From NCBI GenBank assembly GCA_003252145.1, contig QKDJ01000039.1, forward strand, positions 1-5,287: DNA of 5,287 bases. Reading direction: 5' to 3'. Position 1 is the stretch's first letter, and each line of letters starts with the position of its first letter. The notes under the pieces were generated by a model that worked only from the letters and a program-made list of their open reading frames with translations, did no database searches and was not told where the DNA came from. Shown in pieces: positions 1 through 5,287 of the stretch. The translations under genes and the position numbers were made by a program. Source of the stretch: Azovibrio restrictus (GTDB lineage: Bacteria > Pseudomonadota > Gammaproteobacteria > Burkholderiales > Rhodocyclaceae).

Positions 1-595
1 ACAACACCACCCCCAAAGCGTAGATATCTGCCTGAGGCGTCACCCAGTGTCGAAACAGCTCGGGGGCCATGTAGGACAGGGAGCCGATATCCATGACCTG
101 GGTGGAATCCCCCCGCCCCCAGTAGGCCGCCCCGAAATCCCCCACCTTCACTTCCCCAGGGCCAATGTACTGGAGGTTGGCGGGCTTGATGTCCCGGTGC
201 ACGATCCCGGCCCGACAGGCGTAATCCAGGGCACTGGCGCACTTGTAGGCCATTTCCAGCACCTCACCCACGGGCTTGAAATTGTCGGGTCGGATGTAGG
301 GTTCCAGGGTGCCGCCCGGCAGGTATTCCATGACCAGATAGGCAGAATCTTCACCCATCCCCGCATCGAATACCTGCACGATATAAGGATGCTGGAGGCT
401 ACCTGCCAGACGTACTTCGTTCAGCCAGGCCTTGCGCATGGCGCCCTGCTCCGGATCGTTGGTGAAGATACGAGGATGGGCCACCTTCAGGGCCACCTGA
501 CGATCGGCAAAGATGTCCTGGGCCAGATGCACCGTGCCCGTGGCGCCCTTGCCCAGCTCCTTCAATATTTCGTAGCGATCCTGAAACAGCGCCAT
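1..595 (-). CDS. Hanks-type serine/threonine protein kinase, N-terminal part (cut by window edge)
   Basis: This encodes a eukaryotic-like Ser/Thr kinase that transfers ATP phosphate to protein Ser/Thr, probably in the cytoplasm. The 198 visible residues start directly with the catalytic domain. They show the glycine loop G15-K-G17-A-T-G20, the beta-3 lysine K37 (VALKV), a likely alpha-C glutamate E60, the catalytic loop H133-R134-D135-I-K-P-A-N140, the magnesium motif D153-F-G, A177-P-E179, and the subdomain IX aspartate D190. All residues needed for catalysis are present, so it should be active, and it is an RD-type kinase. The C-lobe and anything after it (membrane segment, sensor repeats) lie beyond position 1. 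ATG at 595 is chosen because the kinase fold begins at once (FQDRYEILKELGKG). An in-frame TAA lies 13 codons upstream and is also the stop of the nuclease gene. The Shine-Dalgarno site is weak (GGA about 6 nt before ATG). It lies 36 bp behind the nuclease gene on the same strand, probably in one operon. The family is certain; the substrate is unknown. Confidence 0.93.
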   Translation of the reverse strand, partial: MALFQDRYEILKELGKGATGTVHLAQDIFADRQVALKVAHPRIFTNDPEQGAMRKAWLNEVRLAGSLQHPYIVQVFDAGMGEDSAYLVMEYLPGGTLEPYIRPDNFKPVGEVLEMAYKCASALDYACRAGIVHRDIKPANLQYIGPGEVKVGDFGAAYWGRGDSTQVMDIGSLSYMAPELFRHWVTPQADIYALGVVL

Positions 596-598
596 GAT

Positions 599-610
599 TC
601 CAAATCCAAA
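599..610 (-). repeat. Tandem TTTGGA duplication just upstream of the kinase start
   Basis: Read on the minus strand, the 36-bp gap between the nuclease stop and the kinase ATG contains TTTGGA twice in tandem, ending 3 nt before the ATG. The second GGA is the only Shine-Dalgarno-like sequence available. It may be chance, but it is the only visible structure in this gap. No terminator hairpin is seen between the two genes. Confidence 0.4.
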
Positions 611-631
611 TGTACTCAACCATCCGGCATC

Positions 632-1513
632 TTAGCGATTGCCCGTTTCACGTGGAACCAGGAGCCGATTGAGCCAGGCACCCAAGCGATGGCCGGCCCG
701 TAACAATTGCTGGTCGGCCGTCTGACGGGCCTGCTGATCGAAAGCTTCAGTCACCAGGGGCAAGAGACTGCCCTCGGTTTCCGGATAAACCCCATGGGCC
801 AGCAGGGCGCGGCTCTCATCTAACCAACCGGAAACATTCCCCACTTTTTGAGCCTCCCTAGCCGTTTCAGTCTCCTGAAGACGGGCCAGACGCTGGGCCA
901 GTTGCTTGCCGCGCAACCAGGGCGGGCCGGGCAAATCATCCCAATAGGCGTGCAGGGACATGAAGGGTTTGCGGGGATTGAGACTGTGCTCCACCTCGTA
1001 CCCATTGCCCCCTCCATCCCGGCGCCCGCCTGTGTGCAGGGGTTGGTGCAGATCCGCCACCAGATGCAGGAACCAGGGCAAGGCATAGGATCGTGCTGGG
1101 GCCGCCCCATTTTGCAGGTCCTTCGCTAACAGAGTCAGACGTTCATCCAGTTGGCCGGCTCCGCCCTCCGCCGCCGGTTCGGCGAAATGCCAATTTTTGT
1201 GGCGCTCCATGTGGGGAAAACCGGTAAGCAAAGGGGTAGGCGTCTTTCCGGAATCGTAAAAACGGCGGTCATTGCGAATGTCATCCGGCCAGGTGGCTGC
1301 TTCGAGAAAAACCCCCTCCGCCGGGTCGGCACTACGCTGGCGCTTGAGCCAACGGGCGTAGTCCGGGTGAGCCTTGAGCAGCGCACTAGCCTGATGCCGC
1401 GCCTGAGGCGACATCTCCTGCCAGGCCAAGGCAGCCACCAGACGGTGCCCGGCCCCATTCCAGGCTTGAGCACCAGAAGCAAAAAACAGCAGCAGGATGA
1501 TGAGATAGGGCAT
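632..1513 (-). CDS. Exported S1/P1 family zinc-dependent nuclease
   Basis: This 293-residue protein belongs to the S1/P1 nuclease / phospholipase C-like family, which uses three zinc ions to cut phosphodiester bonds of single-stranded DNA/RNA, some members also acting as 3'-nucleotidases. A hydrophobic signal peptide (residues 1-17, ending A-Q-A) precedes W18. In this family the mature protein must begin with Trp because its free amino group binds zinc. All nine expected ligands can be matched: W18, H23, D77 (WPDD), H109 (NWHF), H150, D154 and H160 (in HLVADLHQPLH), H188 and D192 (LHAYWD). The C-terminal helix AGHRLGAWLN is also typical. It has no cysteines, so it lacks the disulfides of the fungal enzymes. 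ATG at 1513 is firm, since an in-frame TAA lies two codons upstream. The signal peptide has no Lys/Arg at its start, which is unusual. The likely location is periplasmic or secreted, probably scavenging nucleic acids or phosphate. The exact substrate cannot be read from the sequence. Confidence 0.94.
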   Translation of the reverse strand: MPYLIILLLFFASGAQAWNGAGHRLVAALAWQEMSPQARHQASALLKAHPDYARWLKRQRSADPAEGVFLEAATWPDDIRNDRRFYDSGKTPTPLLTGFPHMERHKNWHFAEPAAEGGAGQLDERLTLLAKDLQNGAAPARSYALPWFLHLVADLHQPLHTGGRRDGGGNGYEVEHSLNPRKPFMSLHAYWDDLPGPPWLRGKQLAQRLARLQETETAREAQKVGNVSGWLDESRALLAHGVYPETEGSLLPLVTEAFDQQARQTADQQLLRAGHRLGAWLNRLLVPRETGNR

Positions 1514-1547
1514 GCCCCATTATCGCCCGCCCCGCGGCGGGAAACCA
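1514..1547 (-). promoter_or_regulatory. Possible promoter for the nuclease gene, with -10 box close to the ATG
   Basis: On the minus strand, GATAAT (1524-1519) matches TATAAT at five of six positions and ends only 5 nt before the nuclease ATG. A sigma-70 start site would then fall on or beside the A of ATG, giving a leaderless or nearly leaderless mRNA, in keeping with the lack of a clear Shine-Dalgarno site. The -35 position at 17-bp spacing (1547-1542, TGGTTT) is poor, with two of six matches. This is inference from motif resemblance only. Confidence 0.28.
1526..1541. repeat. GC-rich inverted repeat in the divergent intergenic region
   Basis: CCCGCC (1526-1531) and GGCGGG (1536-1541) form a perfect 6-bp inverted repeat around a 4-nt centre (CCGC). 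It lies in the divergent gap, between the putative -35 and -10 positions of the leftward promoter. No T-run follows on the plus strand (GAAACC). On the minus strand a real terminator would abort the nuclease message, so a terminator role is unlikely. It could be an operator for a regulator or a chance product of GC-rich DNA. The rest of the gap (to 1613) shows nothing I can name. Confidence 0.35.
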
Positions 1548-1613
1548 TGTATCAGCAAAGGCCCATGCTAGACTTGCGGCCCCGCCTTGTTGCCACTTTT
1601 CGCGCCTGTTTTT

Positions 1614-2876
1614 ATGTCTTCTGCCCTGCCCCCGGACTCCCTCGCCGCCGCCCTGCATCTGGCGGCCCCTATTGTGGCCCGGGTCATGGCTGGCGAAAGC
1701 CTGGCAGATGGCGCCCTGGAGCAAATCGCGCCCCCCCAGCGCCCCGCCGTGCAGGATATTGTTTACGGCACCCTGCGCCGCCACGGAGAAGGCGATGCCC
1801 TGCTGGCACCTCTGTTGCGCAACACGCCCTATCCCCATATTCACGCGCTGCTGCTCTGTGCCCTGCACCGGCTGGCCACCTGGGATGATGCGCCCCACAC
1901 GGTGGTGAATCAGGCCGTGGAGGCTGCCGGATTCCTGGAGGATGGTCGCTACAAGGGCCTGGTCAATGGGGTCCTGCGCAATTACCTGCGCCAGAAGGAT
2001 GAGCTGCTGACAGAGCTGGCCCAGGATGAGGCGGCCAGCCACTGGCATCCGGCCTGGTGGCTGGAAAAGCTGCAAACCGCCTATCCGGAAAATTGGCAAG
2101 GCATCGTGACTGCGGGCAACAGCCCTCCTCCCATGGCCCTGCGGGTGAACCAACAACGTAGCAATACCACGGCCTATCTGGAGCGCCTGCAAGCAGCGGG
2201 TCTGGATGGGGCAATCCATGGAAAACAGGGCATTCTGCTGGCCCGTCCGGTACCCGTGAGTCAGTTACCGGGCTTCGTTGAAGGACTGGTATCAGTTCAG
2301 GACTTGGGCGCCCAACGGGCTGCCGAGCTGCTGGCTCCCGATCCGGGCAGCCTGGTGCTGGACGCCTGTGCTGCCCCTGGAGGCAAAACCGCCCATCTGC
2401 TGGAACAGGCCGATCTGCAACTGACGGCCCTGGATCTGGATCCCGTCCGCTGCCGCCAGATCGAAGCCAATCTCCAACGCCTGGGCCTGAGCGCCCGGGT
2501 ACGCTGTGCCGATGCCAGCCGCCCCAAAGCTTGGGGCCGCGATCCGGAAGCTTTCGACGCCATCCTGGCCGATGTACCTTGCTCGGCCAGTGGCGTGGTC
2601 CGCCGCCACCCTGATGCCAAATGGTTGCGCCAACCCCAGGACGTGCTGAAGTTCGCCCTCACCCAGCGGCGCATCCTGGAACGGCTCTGGACGGCCCTGC
2701 TGCCTGGGGGAAAATTGCTTTATGCTACCTGCTCGGTCTTTCCGGAAGAAAACGGGGAACAGGTCGCCAAATTCCTGAGCCGTACCCCCAATGCCCGCCT
2801 GCTGCGTGAAGAGCAATGGCTTCCTGGCACTGACAATGATGGGTTTTACTATGGCCTCCTGCAAAAAGTGGATTGA
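1614..2876 (+). CDS. rsmB: 16S rRNA (cytosine-967 C5) methyltransferase RsmB
   Basis: RsmB (Fmu/Sun) uses S-adenosylmethionine to make 5-methylcytosine at position 967 of 16S rRNA during small-subunit assembly. From ATG 1614 it has 420 residues, close to the 429 of E. coli. The N-terminal NusB-like RNA-binding domain covers about residues 5-130 and includes the conserved stretch YKGLVNGVLRNYLR. The Rossmann methyltransferase follows, with the SAM-binding motif DACAAPGGKT (250-259), the acidic end of the second strand (LDLDP), motif IV DVPCSASGVVRRHPD with C323, and motif VI YATCSVFPEEN with the nucleophile C373. Both cysteines of the two-cysteine mechanism are therefore present, at nearly the same positions as in E. 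coli. A TTG at 1587 would add nine residues (MLPLFAPVF). ATG is preferred because the N-terminal length then fits the family, but neither start has a visible Shine-Dalgarno site. It is the first gene of the rightward operon, and its end overlaps the DUF4390 gene. Confidence 0.96.
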   Translation: MSSALPPDSLAAALHLAAPIVARVMAGESLADGALEQIAPPQRPAVQDIVYGTLRRHGEGDALLAPLLRNTPYPHIHALLLCALHRLATWDDAPHTVVNQAVEAAGFLEDGRYKGLVNGVLRNYLRQKDELLTELAQDEAASHWHPAWWLEKLQTAYPENWQGIVTAGNSPPPMALRVNQQRSNTTAYLERLQAAGLDGAIHGKQGILLARPVPVSQLPGFVEGLVSVQDLGAQRAAELLAPDPGSLVLDACAAPGGKTAHLLEQADLQLTALDLDPVRCRQIEANLQRLGLSARVRCADASRPKAWGRDPEAFDAILADVPCSASGVVRRHPDAKWLRQPQDVLKFALTQRRILERLWTALLPGGKLLYATCSVFPEENGEQVAKFLSRTPNARLLREEQWLPGTDNDGFYYGLLQKVD

Positions 2877-3507
2877 ATTGCTGCGCCTGGGTCTGTTTCT
2901 GCTGCTCGCCAGCCTGACATTTCTCGCTGCTCCGGCCAGGGCCGGCAATATTGACGTGGACAACGCCCGGCTATTTCCCCTGGAAGAAGGGGGTTATGCC
3001 CTGGCCGCCGACTTCAAGATAGATTTCAATCCTCGTCTGGAAGAAGCGGTCACCAAGGGGGTCACCCTGTATTTCACCCTGGATTTCGAACTGGAACGTC
3101 CCCGCTGGTTCTGGGTGGACGAACGAGTGGTTAACCGCAGCCAGACCTGGCGCCTGAGTTATCACGCCTTAACCCGCCAGTACCGGCTTTCCGCCGGCAC
3201 CCTGCATCTCTCCTTCCCTTCCCTGGAAGAGGCCATCCAGGTCCTTTCCCGGGTGCGCCGCTGGCAAGTCATCGACACCCCCCTGAAACCCGGTGATACC
3301 TATCAAGCCGCCCTGCGCATGCGTCTCGACATTTCCCTTCTACCCAAGCCCTTCCAGGTCTCCGCCCTGGCCAGCCGGGACTGGAACCTGAATTCCGACT
3401 GGGTTCAGTGGCAATTCATCGTGCCACAACCGGAAGCCGTAGACACCTCTGCCGCACCCCAGGCGGCTCCCATCATCCAGCCTCCCCCGACCCAGGACGC
3501 CCGATGA
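2851..3507 (+). CDS. DUF4390 domain exported protein
   Basis: This 218-residue secreted protein resembles the DUF4390 family, which has no known biochemical function. A classical signal peptide is visible: positive n-region (K5, K6, R12), hydrophobic core L13-F24, and an A-R-A site with cleavage likely before G32. The mature part begins NIDVDNARLFPLEEGGYALAAD and contains long beta-rich stretches with conserved-looking W/R/Y residues (RPRWFWVDE, about 88-96; SQTWRLSYHALTRQYRLS, about 102-119). It has no further membrane segment and should be periplasmic. The last ~28 residues are rich in Pro and Ala and probably disordered. The frame is open from ATG 2791, and 2836, 2839 and TTG 2878 are other options. 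ATG 2851 is chosen because it gives the best signal peptide, but no Shine-Dalgarno decides it. This start overlaps rsmB by 26 nt, and the stop overlaps the next gene's ATG (ATGA), so translation is probably coupled to the sensor kinase gene. Confidence 0.87.
   Translation: MASCKKWIELLRLGLFLLLASLTFLAAPARAGNIDVDNARLFPLEEGGYALAADFKIDFNPRLEEAVTKGVTLYFTLDFELERPRWFWVDERVVNRSQTWRLSYHALTRQYRLSAGTLHLSFPSLEEAIQVLSRVRRWQVIDTPLKPGDTYQAALRMRLDISLLPKPFQVSALASRDWNLNSDWVQWQFIVPQPEAVDTSAAPQAAPIIQPPPTQDAR
3494..3497 (+). promoter_or_regulatory. Ribosome binding site (AGGA) of the ntrY-like gene
   Basis: AGGA lies 6 nt before ATG 3504, inside the last codons of the DUF4390 gene. It is the only clear Shine-Dalgarno site among the five genes of the window. 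It supports the ATGA-overlap start for the histidine kinase. Confidence 0.65.
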
Positions 3508-5287
3508 AACGTCTGCTGGCCATTATCGGCGCCATTGGTGCGGCTCTAGGTGCCATCCTGTGGTTCCTGCTGCTGGCTTCTGCTTCGGCAGACACCATGA
3601 TCTTTGCCGACCAATACCCCCTGCTGCTGGGACTGAACGCCCTGGTGGCGGCTGCCCTGCTAGGTTTGGTAGGGTGGCAACTTCATGCCCTGTGGCGGGA
3701 ACACCGGGCCAAGGTCTTCGGCTCCCGGCTCAAGCTCCGACTCATGCTCATGTTCGGCCTGGTGGCCATTGTTCCCGGCACTCTGGTTTACGGGGTTTCC
3801 GTCCAGTTCGTGACCCGCTCCATCGAAAGCTGGTTTGATGTGCGGGTGGAAAAAGCCCTGGAATCCGGCCTCAACCTGGGACGATCTTCCCTGGATTCCC
3901 TGTTGAGCGAACTGACCCAGAAGGCCAGAGCCATGTCCCTGGAACTGGCCAACCGTCCCGACAGCACCCAGCGGGTACTGCTCTCCCACCTGCGGGAACA
4001 GGCCGGGGTAGATTCTGCCGCCCTCTTCGCCCCCAACGGGCAACTGGTGACCAGTACCCAGGGAGAACTGGCCAGCCCCCTGCCGCCCCTGCCGTCCCCG
4101 TCGGAACTGAAACAGGCCCGAGGTGGCCGCCCAGTGACCGCCATCGAAGGGGATGGAGATGTTGGCATGCATCTACGTGTGCTGGTTTCCATCAGTCCTC
4201 AGACCTTCTTCGAACAGCCCCAGGTTTTGCAGCTCTCCCAGACCGTTCCCAGTGTATTGGCCCGGAATGCTGAAGCCGTCCAGGATGTGTACCGGGATTA
4301 CCAAGAGTTGCAGCTGGCCCGGGACGGGCTAACCCAGATCTATGCACTGACCCTAACTCTGACCATGCTGGTGGCCGTGTTCGGTGCATTTGCCCTGGCC
4401 TTCTTCCTGGCTCGCCGCCTTTCTGCCCCCCTGTCCATCCTGGCAGAAGGCACCCAGGCAGTGGCCCAAGGGGACTATTCCCCTCGACAGGCCGTGGATA
4501 GCCGGGATGAGCTGGGCATCCTGACCCGCTCCTTCAACCAGATGACCCGCCAGCTGGATGATGCTCGACGAGATGCAGACCGCCATCGGGGCGAGGTGGA
4601 GTCGGCCCGGGCCTACCTGGAATCCATCCTGGCCAATCTCTCGGCCGGAGTCATGGTTTTTGACCGGCACTTCACCCTGCGCACCATCAACGAAGGGGCC
4701 ATCACCATTCTTGGGGAGCCCATTTCGGCGCTGGTGGGCAGCCCCGCCCAGAACTGGACCGTTTACCCGGAACTGGGCCAGACCATCCGCCAGCATTTCG
4801 AGCGTGACGGCCAGGAAGAATGGCAGGAACAGCTGGAGATGGGACCGGAAGGGGGCCAAACCCAGGTGCTCTTGCTCCGGGGCACCCATCTGCCGGAAGC
4901 AGGCGGTGGCGGTCACGTGCTGGTCTTCGACGACGTGACCCAGCTCATCGCCGCCCAACGCAGCGCCGCCTGGGGCGAGGTAGCCCGGCGCCTGGCCCAC
5001 GAGATCAAGAATCCCCTGACCCCCATCCAGCTTTCCGCCGAGCGGCTGCAGATGAAGTTGGAAGAACATCTGCAGGGGAAGGAAAAGGAAATGCTGGAGC
5101 GCTCCACCCAGACTATCATCAATCAGGTCCAGGCCATGAAGCGCATGGTGGATGATTTCCGGGATTATTCCCGCCATCCGGCACCGGAACTGGCCCCCCT
5201 GGACCTGAATGGCCTGATCCGGGAAGTACTGGGACTCTATGAAAGTACGACCGTGCGGGTCACCCCGGAACTGGAAGCCGGCCTGCC
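3504..5287 (+). CDS. ntrY: NtrY-like membrane sensor histidine kinase (C-terminus beyond window)
   Basis: This is the sensor of an NtrY/NtrX-type two-component system. It autophosphorylates on His and passes phosphate to a response regulator; NtrYX systems are tied to nitrogen metabolism, redox/respiration or envelope control in proteobacteria. The 594 visible residues show four hydrophobic segments (about 5-27, 38-60, 79-100, 281-303). A periplasmic region of about 180 residues lies between the third and fourth. HAMP follows (about 303-355, with SAPLSILAEGTQAVAQGDYS and DELGILTRSFNQM), then PAS (about 366-480), then the H-box RRLAHEIKNPLTPIQLSAERL with H499. The order and the H-box are characteristic of NtrY. 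The ATP-binding N, G1 and G2 boxes lie past the right edge. ATG 3504 is supported by AGGA 6 nt upstream and overlaps the DUF4390 stop by 4 nt. The visible part has no cysteine, so thiol-based sensing within this portion is excluded. The family is near certain; the signal is unknown, and 'ntrY' denotes the family rather than a proven nitrogen role. Confidence 0.93.
   Translation, partial: MKRLLAIIGAIGAALGAILWFLLLASASADTMIFADQYPLLLGLNALVAAALLGLVGWQLHALWREHRAKVFGSRLKLRLMLMFGLVAIVPGTLVYGVSVQFVTRSIESWFDVRVEKALESGLNLGRSSLDSLLSELTQKARAMSLELANRPDSTQRVLLSHLREQAGVDSAALFAPNGQLVTSTQGELASPLPPLPSPSELKQARGGRPVTAIEGDGDVGMHLRVLVSISPQTFFEQPQVLQLSQTVPSVLARNAEAVQDVYRDYQELQLARDGLTQIYALTLTLTMLVAVFGAFALAFFLARRLSAPLSILAEGTQAVAQGDYSPRQAVDSRDELGILTRSFNQMTRQLDDARRDADRHRGEVESARAYLESILANLSAGVMVFDRHFTLRTINEGAITILGEPISALVGSPAQNWTVYPELGQTIRQHFERDGQEEWQEQLEMGPEGGQTQVLLLRGTHLPEAGGGGHVLVFDDVTQLIAAQRSAAWGEVARRLAHEIKNPLTPIQLSAERLQMKLEEHLQGKEKEMLERSTQTIINQVQAMKRMVDDFRDYSRHPAPELAPLDLNGLIREVLGLYESTTVRVTPELEAGL

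Noticed and set aside
596..631. Possible terminator between the nuclease and kinase genes
   Set aside because: The 36-bp gap contains no stem-loop followed by a T-run on the minus strand, so read-through is expected.
47..703. Open plus-strand frame opposite the kinase and the nuclease end
   Set aside because: Its translation is rich in His/Gly/Gln/Pro with no recognisable domain, and it is the antisense of a kinase with intact catalytic motifs; a shadow of the minus-strand genes in high-GC DNA.
1546..1574. Possible rightward promoter for rsmB with TAGACT as -10
   Set aside because: TAGACT matches the -10 consensus at only four of six positions and the -35 at 17-bp spacing (CATGTA) matches at one; too weak to annotate.
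1386..2219. Minus-strand open frame spanning the divergent intergenic region
   Set aside because: It overlaps the N-terminal half of rsmB and the start of the nuclease in other frames, with biased Gly/Gln/Ala composition and no recognisable domain; not a gene.
2521..2537. Perfect 7-bp inverted repeat (GCCCCAA / TTGGGGC) with 3-nt loop
   Set aside because: It lies inside the conserved methyltransferase domain of rsmB, has no T-run after it, and its bases are read as ordinary codons; chance in GC-rich DNA is the simplest explanation.
4353..5177. Long minus-strand open frame (274 residues) opposite the ntrY-like gene
   Set aside because: It is antisense to the HAMP, PAS and H-box domains, which are unmistakably coding; no motif, ribosome binding site or family resemblance supports the antisense product.

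Overview
The window is GC-rich, tightly packed Gram-negative DNA. Its gene content (RsmB, a DUF4390 exported protein, then an NtrY-type sensor kinase) matches an arrangement I know from Betaproteobacteria. The style suggests the Rhodocyclales (Azospira/Dechloromonas-like), but the taxonomic placement is inference from gene order and protein style, not from a search.

Layout: two transcription units diverge from a roughly 100-bp intergenic region (about 1514-1613). Leftward (minus strand) are an exported S1/P1-type zinc nuclease (632-1513) and, 36 bp further on, the N-terminal two thirds of a Hanks-type serine/threonine kinase domain that runs off the left edge (1-595). Rightward (plus strand) are rsmB (1614-2876), a DUF4390 exported protein (about 2851-3507) and an ntrY-like membrane histidine kinase (3504 to beyond the right edge). 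The three rightward genes overlap one another (26 nt and 4 nt) and almost certainly form one operon. In relatives an NtrX-type response regulator usually follows, just outside this window.

Function: RsmB methylates C967 of 16S rRNA. The kinase at the right end senses something across the inner membrane (four membrane segments, a periplasmic loop of about 180 residues, HAMP, PAS, and an H-box with phospho-accepting His499). The DUF4390 protein is secreted to the periplasm and translated in overlap with it, so it is a reasonable candidate partner of that sensor. The leftward unit pairs a periplasmic or secreted phosphodiesterase/nuclease with a cytoplasmic Ser/Thr kinase. I know of no established functional link between them.

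All five genes look intact where visible, and every key catalytic residue I looked for is present. I see no mobile element, CRISPR array, tRNA, rRNA or convincing terminator. There is no sign of an exotic new system. The points most worth a second look are the DUF4390/NtrY coupling, the nuclease-kinase pairing, and a possible leaderless promoter for the nuclease.
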